From Anaerolineales bacterium (GTDB lineage: Bacteria; Chloroflexota; Anaerolineae; 4572-78; J111): 64,000 nucleotides of DNA. Where the stretch lies: assembly GCA_015075405.1 (NCBI GenBank), contig JABTUK010000003.1, positions 124,001 to 188,000 on the forward strand, written 5' to 3'. The first letter of the stretch is position 1. Each line of letters starts with the position of its first letter. Positions 58,528 through 64,000 of the stretch are shown here, piece by piece. Under the pieces are notes generated by a model. It was not told the DNA's origin. It did not search any database and was given only the letters and a program-made list of their open reading frames with translations. The translations under genes and the position numbers were made by a program.

Positions 58528-60066
58528 TCAGGACTTTTTTAGCACCACCGGCGTATACACCGGCAAAGGCTGAACTTCCACTGCGCCCACATCGCAGGTG
58601 GAGCCATAAGGCCGGTTGAGCCGGCGCTGATCGGTGGTAACGCCGCCCACGCAGATGCCGCCGTTGATGGCCGGGTTGCCGCTAAGAGGCGGACGGGTTA
58701 GGGTAGGGCCGGCGTAGTAACCCAGCGGCCCCAGCGGCAGCGAAGCGTTTTGCTGGTCGCCCGTTTGATTAAAGTTGGCGCAGTTGGTATCGCTGGAAAG
58801 GTTGTGCCCTAGGGAGTCTACATCCCCATCACAGTTGCCGGTGAGGTTATTGGTTAATAAGGTGTTGCGTAGATTCATGGCGCCAGCGCCTGCCTCATTA
58901 TAAACTCCTGCCCCGAAGGTAGCCGTATTATTGGCGACGGTAACAAAGTTCAGCGTCGAAGTGCCTCCGTTTTGATATATGCCGCCGCCGCCGCTGGATG
59001 GGGTAGCCTGATTCCCACTCAAGGTTACATTCACCAGCGATGCAGTAGCCACATTATGGATACCCCCGCCGGTTGTGCCCGCTGTATTACCGCTGATGGT
59101 TACCCGGCTCAGGGTGATACTATTGCCGTAGTTGCTGATGCCCCCGCCGGTAGTCGCAGCAGTATTATTGCTAACAGTCGAATCACTCAGGGTGAGCTGG
59201 CCGTTGAGATTCCAGATACCGCCGCCATCCCCAACCGTAGCTCGATTAAGGGTAAAGGTGGTTCGACTGATAACGCTTGTTCCACTGTTTTCAAGCCCCG
59301 CTCCGTAGCCGGCGCTGTTGCTGATAATAAATGAGGCCGTAATGGCCGCCGTTGCCCCGCTGCTGACGTAGATGGCTCCGCCGTCAAAGCCACTGTTGCC
59401 ACTAAAGGTACTGTTCTGTATGCTCAACGAGCCGCTGTTGTTAGAGATGCCGCCGCCGGTGCCCGTGGTCCCACTAATGACGTTGCTTAATAACTGGCTA
59501 TCATACACAGCGATACTGCCACTGTTATTATAAATGCCGCCCCCATCATTGGCCGCCCTGTTGTTTGATAAAATCGTAGTGACCAGATTTAGGGCGCCGT
59601 GGTTCAAGATAGCGCCCCCAGTGTTGGTCGAGCGGTTGTTGGTCAACTGGCTGTTAATGATGGTCGTGGTACCAAAGTTCTCTATAGCCCCAGTTACATT
59701 AGATTGGCCGTTAGCCAGGGTAATATTCTGCAAGATCAGCGTTTTACCAAAAAAGACCTGAAATAAAAAGGTATTGCTGCCGCTCAGGGTAATCAGCCCG
59801 CCCCCGTTGATGGTGGTGTCATCGCCAATCTCTTTATAAGAGGTCAGGGTAATGGTCTTGGCCCCGCCACAGTTGAAGGTAACAGTACCACCCCCGGCTA
59901 ACTTTGCCACCAAGGCAGCTTCGGTACAGCTAGCCGAGCTACCTGTGCCGACCACCCCCCCGGCATAGACCGGACCAGGACGCAGCAGCAGCAACCCTAC
60001 TCCGGCCAACACCAGACCTACAACCAGACTAGTCTGTAAACGAAGTCGAACAACTTGCAGCATCAT
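58528..60066 (-). CDS. Secreted right-handed beta-helix (choice-of-anchor Q type) protein
   Basis: 512 aa, AAGGAG upstream of ATG 60066. Signal peptide LQTSLVVGLVLAGVGLLLLRPGPVYA. The body is built of Asn/Gly/Thr-rich repeats of ~22-25 residues (TLSGNQATPSSGGGGIYQNGG, TVSNNTAATTGGGISNYGN, NNRAANDGGGIYNNSG) predicting a parallel beta-helix as in polymorphic outer-membrane and choice-of-anchor Q proteins. The C-terminus has GGICVGGVTTDQRRLNRPYGSTCDVGAVEVQ, the anchor-Q signature, then VYTPVVLKKS, resembling the tail of the Kelch protein. Probably surface-exposed; may bind glycans. Confidence 0.85.
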   Translation of the reverse strand: MMLQVVRLRLQTSLVVGLVLAGVGLLLLRPGPVYAGGVVGTGSSASCTEAALVAKLAGGGTVTFNCGGAKTITLTSYKEIGDDTTINGGGLITLSGSNTFLFQVFFGKTLILQNITLANGQSNVTGAIENFGTTTIINSQLTNNRSTNTGGAILNHGALNLVTTILSNNRAANDGGGIYNNSGSIAVYDSQLLSNVISGTTGTGGGISNNSGSLSIQNSTFSGNSGFDGGAIYVSSGATAAITASFIISNSAGYGAGLENSGTSVISRTTFTLNRATVGDGGGIWNLNGQLTLSDSTVSNNTAATTGGGISNYGNSITLSRVTISGNTAGTTGGGIHNVATASLVNVTLSGNQATPSSGGGGIYQNGGTSTLNFVTVANNTATFGAGVYNEAGAGAMNLRNTLLTNNLTGNCDGDVDSLGHNLSSDTNCANFNQTGDQQNASLPLGPLGYYAGPTLTRPPLSGNPAINGGICVGGVTTDQRRLNRPYGSTCDVGAVEVQPLPVYTPVVLKKS

Positions 60067-60246
60067 CTTATTTTTCTCCTTCTTATACTGGATTGATTAT
60101 TCCAATAGTTCTGCTAGGACCCTATAGCTTATGGCAGCAGGCGCAGAGACCGCCAAGACATAACCGGAAAATCTTGGCAATCTCTGCCCGCTGTGGGGAA
60201 ACGATGATTTTTTAAATGTGCAAGGGGTGTTGTTTTAAAAGGAGCA

Positions 60247-60390
60247 GTGGCTTACGCCCGCCGCAGCTTGCGATACGTAATCCGGTGGGTGGCTTTGCCG
60301 AGGCGCTTGTGCCAGAAAGCTTGGTGTCCCCTTCAATGGCCAGAATATGGGTGGCAATGCAATCCAAAAACCGACTATCACAAAATGCTA
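60247..60390 (-). pseudogene. Decayed fragment of the EttA C-terminus
   Basis: The DNA matches 63409-63575 (the end of the intact EttA gene) with internal deletions: shared stretches include CTTACGCCCGCCGCAGCTTG, GGCTTTGCCGAGGCGCTTGT and ATGGCCAGAATATGGGTGGC against ...AAGGCCAGAATGTGGGTGGC. Translated on the minus strand it gives SRFLDCIATHILAIEGD against DRWFLDRIATHILAFEGD. It is out of context, missing the ABC domains, and has no start. A duplicated and decaying copy. Confidence 0.85.
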
Positions 60391-60448
60391 TACCATTTAT
60401 CGATACCAATCCACGATTTTACTTTATTATAACCGCTAGAACAAGTCT

Positions 60449-60540
60449 CAGTAGATCCAAATTTCCCGTAGGGTGGCATCCCTATGCCGCCCGCTGACGC
60501 AGAGGGATGCGCCAGCTACGGTGAAAAATTGGATCCACTG
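60449..60540. repeat. CAGTGGATCC-type palindromic repeat, copy 3
   Basis: CAGTAGATCCAAATTT at the left, AAAATTGGATCCACTG at the right. The interior is nearly the same as copy 1 (501-591) although the copies are 60 kb apart. Confidence 0.85.
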
Positions 60541-60663
60541 AGTATACTTTCGAAACGGTGCGTTAGGAAATAGTTTGCTCAGTAACTGCCAAATTCGGGT
60601 TTATATGCTAAACTTCACGGGTACGGTATAATCATTTTATTACCCATTAGGAGGAATTTGAAC

Positions 60664-61431
60664 ATGGGTGTAATCTATGACGATCTCAAAGGCAAGCATG
60701 TTTTGATTACCGGCGGCGCGGGTGGAATTGGCGGCGGCGTTACCCCGGCCTTTGCCCGACAAGGCTCGCGCGTTACCATTTTGGATAAAGATGCCGCCAG
60801 CGCCCACGCTTTGTTAGAAAAATGCCGGGCTGAGGGGGGTGATGTTCATTTTTACCAGGTTGACCTGACCGAGACCGAACACCTGGTGGCGGTGCTCCAA
60901 CGAGTGCAGCAAGAGCTGGGCACGGTCAACGTCTTGATTAACAATGCCGGCTATGATCCCCGCTACAATTTGGTCGAAATGAGCGAGACCCAGTGGGATG
61001 ACCTCTTCAAACTTAACGTGAGGCACTACTTCATTACCTGCCGGGAACTTATCCCCGGAATGATTAAGGCCGGCGGCGGCAGCATCATCATGACCACCTC
61101 GCATCAATTCTGGATTGCTTTTCCCAACCTCACCGCTTACAATGCCACCAAAGCGGCCATTATCGGCATGGTCAGATCGCTGGCCCGTGAAGTGGGCCAA
61201 CATTTCATTCGGGTCAATGCCCTGGCCCCCGGCTGGGTGATGACCGAACGCCAACTCCGAGAAATGGTCACGCCGGAGATTCAGGCTAAACTCTTTAACG
61301 AACAGCAAATACTGCCTATGTACCTTACGCCTGAGGACCTCGCCCCCTCTTACCTTTTCCTGGCCTCAGACGCCTCCAAACCCATCACCCGGCAAACACT
61401 GGTGGTTGATGCCGGGTTTGCGATGGCTTAA
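60664..61431 (+). CDS. Short-chain dehydrogenase/reductase (classical SDR)
   Basis: 255 aa from ATG 60664, 9 bp after AGGAGG; TTG 60658 is too close. Rossmann motif VLITGGAGGIGGGVTPAFA (TGxxxGxG), NNAGYDPR, catalytic Ser in MTTSHQ, YNATK (Tyr-x3-Lys), PGWVMTERQ. It oxidises or reduces a hydroxyl with NAD(P). In this locus it probably oxidises the imported sugar (to a lactone or ketose) before the dehydratase acts. The downstream IlvD/Edd gene follows after a MITE remnant. Confidence 0.9.
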   Translation: MGVIYDDLKGKHVLITGGAGGIGGGVTPAFARQGSRVTILDKDAASAHALLEKCRAEGGDVHFYQVDLTETEHLVAVLQRVQQELGTVNVLINNAGYDPRYNLVEMSETQWDDLFKLNVRHYFITCRELIPGMIKAGGGSIIMTTSHQFWIAFPNLTAYNATKAAIIGMVRSLAREVGQHFIRVNALAPGWVMTERQLREMVTPEIQAKLFNEQQILPMYLTPEDLAPSYLFLASDASKPITRQTLVVDAGFAMA

Positions 61432-61436
61432 GTATG

Positions 61437-61564
61437 TCATTTCGACCGCAGGGAGAAATCCCCGACACCTTACTTTCATGGGTTGCGCCAAGAAGATTTC
61501 TCGACCTTCGGTCTCGAAACCTGTCCTGAGCTTGTCGAAGGATGACATGAACCTGAGTAGTAAC
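61437..61564. mobile_element. MITE remnant abutting the dehydratase start
   Basis: GTCATTTCGACCGCAGGGAG at the left, GATGACATGAACCTGAGTAGTAAC-like right end (61541-61564). It shares the GTCATTTCGA / GATGACAT words and the GAG-AG-AAC end with the intact element at 12886-13143, but the left terminal repeat is lost. Inside are GATTTCTCGACCTTCGGTC and CCTGAGCTTGTCGAAGGA. It ends one base before ATG 61566. Confidence 0.65.
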
Positions 61565-61565
61565 T

Positions 61566-63284
61566 ATGGATAATGAGATGAATCGCAGCCAAACCTTTTT
61601 CAACGAAAGCGGGGTGGCCGGCTTTACCCACCGCGCCTTTTTCAAATCTATGGGGTACGATGACCTGGACCTGAGCCGGCCGGTGATTGGTATCTGCAAC
61701 ACCTTTAGCGAGTTGAACAACTGCCATCGCCATTTCCGGGAACTGGCCGAGGCGGTCAAGCGGGGGGTGTGGCAGGCGGGCGGCTTTCCCCTGGAATTTC
61801 CAACCATCTCCCTGAACGATATTTTTATCCACCCCACCTCCATGCTGTATCGCAACCTGGCGGCAATGGACACCGAAGAAATGATTCGCGCCCAGCCGTT
61901 GGATGGCGTGGTGCTGCTGGTGGGTTGCGATAAAACCGTCCCCGCCGCCTTGATGGGGGCAGCCAGCGCCGACATACCCGCCATCGTCGTCAGCGGCGGC
62001 CCCATGTTGGACGGTCACTATCAAGGCCAAATTCTGGGCGCTTGCACCGACTGCCGCCGCCTCACCGCCGAATATCAGGCGGGGACCCTGGACGAAACGA
62101 CCTACCGGGAAATAGAAGATGGCATTGTCCGCAGCAGTGGTCACTGTATGGTCATGGGCACGGCCTCGACCATGAATGCGCTCACCGAAGCCCTGGGCAT
62201 GGCTTTGCCGGGCAACGGCGCCATCCCTGCCCCCGATGCTCGCCGGTTACGCTTAGCCGAGGCGTCGGGGCGGCGGATGGTGGCCCTGGCCCGCGAAGGC
62301 ATAACTCCCTCGCAGATTATGATCCGGCCGGCCTTTGAAAACGCCATCACCCTGCTGTGCGCCCTGGGCGGCAGCACCAACGCCGTCGTCCACCTGCCGG
62401 CCATCGCCGGAAGGTTAGGAATTGAGCTGCCCCTGGCTCTCTTTGATGAAATCAGCCAGCGGACGCCCTTGTTGGTCAACCTGCGGCCCATCGGCCGCTA
62501 TCAAATGGAAGATTTGTTTTATGCGGGCGGCATTCCGGCGGTGCTCAGGCAACTGCTGCCCCTGCTGCACGGTGAAGCGCTGACCGTAACCGGCGCTTCC
62601 CTGGCCGAAAATATAAAGGACGCCCCCTGGCACAATCACGAAGTCATCCGTCCTTTGGCAGAGCCGCTTCAGGCCGAAGGCGGCCTGGCTGTGCTTCATG
62701 GCAACCTGGCTCCTGAGGGGGCGGTGATCAAGCATGCTGCGGCCACGCCCCGCTTATGCCAGCATCGAGGTCAAGCGGTCGTGTTTCGGAATATGGCCGA
62801 CCTGCAAGCCCGCCTCAATGACCCTGACCTTGAAGTTACGGAAGATCATATTTTGGTGTTACAAAACGTAGGGCCGGTGGGTGGACCGGGGATGCCGGAA
62901 GTGGGCAATTTCCCTATCCCGGCTAAACTGCTGAAACAAGGGGTGCGCGATATGGTCCGTATTTCCGACGCCCGCATGAGCGGCACCGCCTTCGGCACGA
63001 TTGTGCTGCATGTTGCGCCTGAGAGCGCCATTGGCGGGCCGCTGGCCCTAGTTCAAGATGGCGATGAGATCGAGTTGGACCTGGCGGCGCGGAAACTCCA
63101 CTTGCATGTCGGCGAGGCCGAATTAGAAAAGCGCCGGTTGGCCTGGCAGAAACCTCCTTTAGCTTTTCAGCGGGGGTATGGTCAACTCTACCTTGAGCAC
63201 GTGCAACAAGCCCCGCTTGGCTGTGATTTTGATTTTCTGCGCGGAGCCGACCCGGTTCAGGCGGTCAAGCAGCCTAAATTTTAG
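61566..63284 (+). CDS. IlvD/Edd-family sugar-acid dehydratase
   Basis: 572 aa; ATG 61566 or ATG 61578. All three cluster cysteines of the pentonate-dehydratase group are in place: SELNNCHRHF, VLLVGCDKTVP and SSGHCMVMGTAST, with GACTDCR-like ACTDCRR between. The catalytic Ser lies in ARMSGTAFG. IHPTSMLYRNLAAMDTEEMIRAQPLDGVV is shared with the arabinonate/xylonate dehydratase branch rather than with IlvD proper (biosynthetic dihydroxy-acid dehydratase). It should convert a sugar acid to its 2-keto-3-deoxy form using an Fe-S cluster and Mg2+. Partner enzymes: SDR upstream, kinases and aldolase in the same locus. Confidence 0.88.
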   Translation: MDNEMNRSQTFFNESGVAGFTHRAFFKSMGYDDLDLSRPVIGICNTFSELNNCHRHFRELAEAVKRGVWQAGGFPLEFPTISLNDIFIHPTSMLYRNLAAMDTEEMIRAQPLDGVVLLVGCDKTVPAALMGAASADIPAIVVSGGPMLDGHYQGQILGACTDCRRLTAEYQAGTLDETTYREIEDGIVRSSGHCMVMGTASTMNALTEALGMALPGNGAIPAPDARRLRLAEASGRRMVALAREGITPSQIMIRPAFENAITLLCALGGSTNAVVHLPAIAGRLGIELPLALFDEISQRTPLLVNLRPIGRYQMEDLFYAGGIPAVLRQLLPLLHGEALTVTGASLAENIKDAPWHNHEVIRPLAEPLQAEGGLAVLHGNLAPEGAVIKHAAATPRLCQHRGQAVVFRNMADLQARLNDPDLEVTEDHILVLQNVGPVGGPGMPEVGNFPIPAKLLKQGVRDMVRISDARMSGTAFGTIVLHVAPESAIGGPLALVQDGDEIELDLAARKLHLHVGEAELEKRRLAWQKPPLAFQRGYGQLYLEHVQQAPLGCDFDFLRGADPVQAVKQPKF

Positions 63285-63309
63285 GGGCTTAGTGATTGCC
63301 CCAAAATAA

Positions 63310-63362
63310 GTTCCCCCAAATTCCTACGAGTTCCCAGGGAACTAAAGGAACTCGTAGGAACT
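63310..63362. terminator. Hairpin between the dehydratase and ettA
   Basis: AGTTCCCCCAAATTCCTACG with CTACGAGTTCCCAGGGAACT and GGAACTCGTAGGAACTCAA: CCTACGAGTTCC is complementary to GGAACTCGTAGG. The two genes converge on it, so it can end both transcripts. Confidence 0.65.
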
Positions 63363-63401
63363 CAATACAGGAAGTAAATTTAACCCTGTTTTCCCTCGCG
63401 C

Positions 63402-64000
63402 TTACGCCCGCCGCAGCTTGCGATAGGTAATCCGGTGAGGCCGGTCGGCGGCTTTGCCGAGGCGCTTGTGGCGGTCTTCCTCGTAATCGCTGTAGTTGCC
63501 GGGGAACCAGAAGGCCTGGCTGTCGCCTTCAAAGGCCAGAATGTGGGTGGCAATGCGATCCAGAAACCAGCGGTCGTGGGAGATAATGACGGCGCAGCCG
63601 GCAAAGTTTTCCAGGCCCTCTTCCAGCGCCCGCAGCGTGTTCACGTCCAAATCGTTGGTCGGCTCGTCCAGTAATAACAAATTAGCTCCTGATTTGAGCA
63701 TCTTGGCCAGGTGGACCCGGTTGCGCTCGCCACCCGACAACGTTCCGACCTTCTTCTGCTGGTCAGCCCCGGAGAAGTTAAAGCGGGCCACGTAAGCCCG
63801 CGAGCTAACACTGCGGTCGCCCAGCATGATTTGCTCCTGCCCGCCCGAAATCTCTTCCCAGACCGTTTTATCAGGGTCAAGACTGTCGCGGCTCTGGTCT
63901 ACGTAGCCCAGTTTGACCGTGCCGCCGACGGCTAGTTCGCCCGCATCCGGCTTTTCCTGGCCGACCATCATGCGGAACAGGGTTGTTTTACCCGCCCCAT
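63402..64000 (-). CDS. ettA: Energy-dependent translational throttle protein EttA (C-terminal part)
   Basis: Partial: the gene runs past the right edge, and only the second ABC domain and the tail (~198 codons) are here. Walker A GAGKTTLFR at the edge, ABC signature LSGGERNRVHLAKML, Walker B LLLLDEPTNDLDVNTLRALEE, switch SHDRWFLDRIATHILAFEGD, and the EttA-specific tail GNYSDYEEDRHKRLG...ITYRKLRR. ABC-F ATPase that binds the ribosomal E site and gates entry into elongation by ATP/ADP ratio. A decayed copy of the last ~55 codons lies at 60247-60390. Confidence 0.92.
   Translation of the reverse strand, partial: GAGKTTLFRMMVGQEKPDAGELAVGGTVKLGYVDQSRDSLDPDKTVWEEISGGQEQIMLGDRSVSSRAYVARFNFSGADQQKKVGTLSGGERNRVHLAKMLKSGANLLLLDEPTNDLDVNTLRALEEGLENFAGCAVIISHDRWFLDRIATHILAFEGDSQAFWFPGNYSDYEEDRHKRLGKAADRPHRITYRKLRRA

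Larger units (their letters stand above)
60067..60663. other. 600-bp gene-free interval
   Basis: No intact gene. It holds, in order: the leader of the beta-helix gene, a CCAAGACA/TCTTGGCA small inverted pair near 60160, the EttA remnant (60247-60390), the CAGTGGATCC repeat copy 3 (60449-60540), a perfect -10-like TATAAT at 60627 without a matching -35, and AGGAGG at 60649 for the SDR gene. Confidence 0.6.

Noticed and set aside
60627..60632. TATAAT as an SDR promoter
   Set aside because: Good -10 but no acceptable -35 at 16-18 bp; left as a note only.

Overview
The window reads as a chromosomal segment of a Chloroflexota bacterium (Anaerolineae/Caldilineae/Ardenticatenia-like). This is inferred from style, not from a marker-gene search. 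The clues are secreted proteins with long Thr/Pro linkers, surface proteins ending in a Tyr/Val-x-P-x-x-L-K tail, multi-GAF NarX-type kinases, a DUF5693 protein, a MurA with Asp in place of the catalytic Cys, and many short palindromic intergenic repeats. Most genes are complete. The first gene (coiled-coil membrane protein) and the last (EttA) run off the edges. I saw no tRNA, rRNA, CRISPR array or intact transposase.

Layout. 0-6.5 kb: accessory surface proteins (SH3-like, Thr/Pro-rich, Kelch plus DUF11) and a NERD-nuclease/P-loop protein, visibly more AT-rich than the rest. 6.5-18.2 kb: a four-GAF histidine kinase with a NarL-type regulator, an RTX-like secreted protein, a membrane protein, a stand-alone receiver, a Rieske-glutamate synthase fusion and a four-helix membrane protein. 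18.4-30.2 kb: a cell-surface glycan locus made of two GT-C-type membrane proteins, an NTP_transf_5 nucleotidyltransferase, two GT2 enzymes, DUF5693 with a His/Asp-rich insert, and a flippase. Just before it is a tiny ORF whose product matches the leader consensus of lasso-type RiPP precursors. 30.3-39 kb: acyl-CoA ligase, FGE-like protein, B12-type radical SAM, transhydrogenase-like flavoprotein, thioesterase, VTT-family membrane protein and a NicO-type metal exporter. 39-46 kb: MBL hydrolase (+), then a minus-strand block of MurA, SAM hydrolase, acetyltransferase, sugar transferase, degenerate GGDEF protein and recA. 46.3-49.7 kb: a hybrid kinase convergent with an unusual HTH-GHKL-receiver protein. 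49.8-63.3 kb: a sugar-catabolism locus of aldolase, CUT1 ABC transporter without its ATPase, two tandem FGGY kinases, SDR and IlvD/Edd dehydratase, interrupted by a Dabb protein and a secreted beta-helix protein. 63.4 kb to the edge: EttA.

How the parts fit. The glycan genes are tightly packed, with GTGA and 11-bp overlaps and a 3-bp gap, and probably form one transcription unit that makes and flips a lipid-linked glycan. The 41-45 kb block adds a priming sugar transferase. The 50-63 kb locus supports uptake of a sugar, oxidation, dehydration to a 2-keto-3-deoxy acid, phosphorylation and aldol cleavage; the actual sugar cannot be read from sequence.

The most interesting signals are: the RiPP-leader-like ORF inside a 20-bp perfect terminal-inverted-repeat element; MITE-like elements, one with an intact 8-bp target duplication and a nested palindrome; intergenic repeat tracts that have entered reading frames; a decayed copy of the EttA C-terminus 3 kb from its parent; twin LexA-like boxes on the recA promoter; and the Asp-type MurA.
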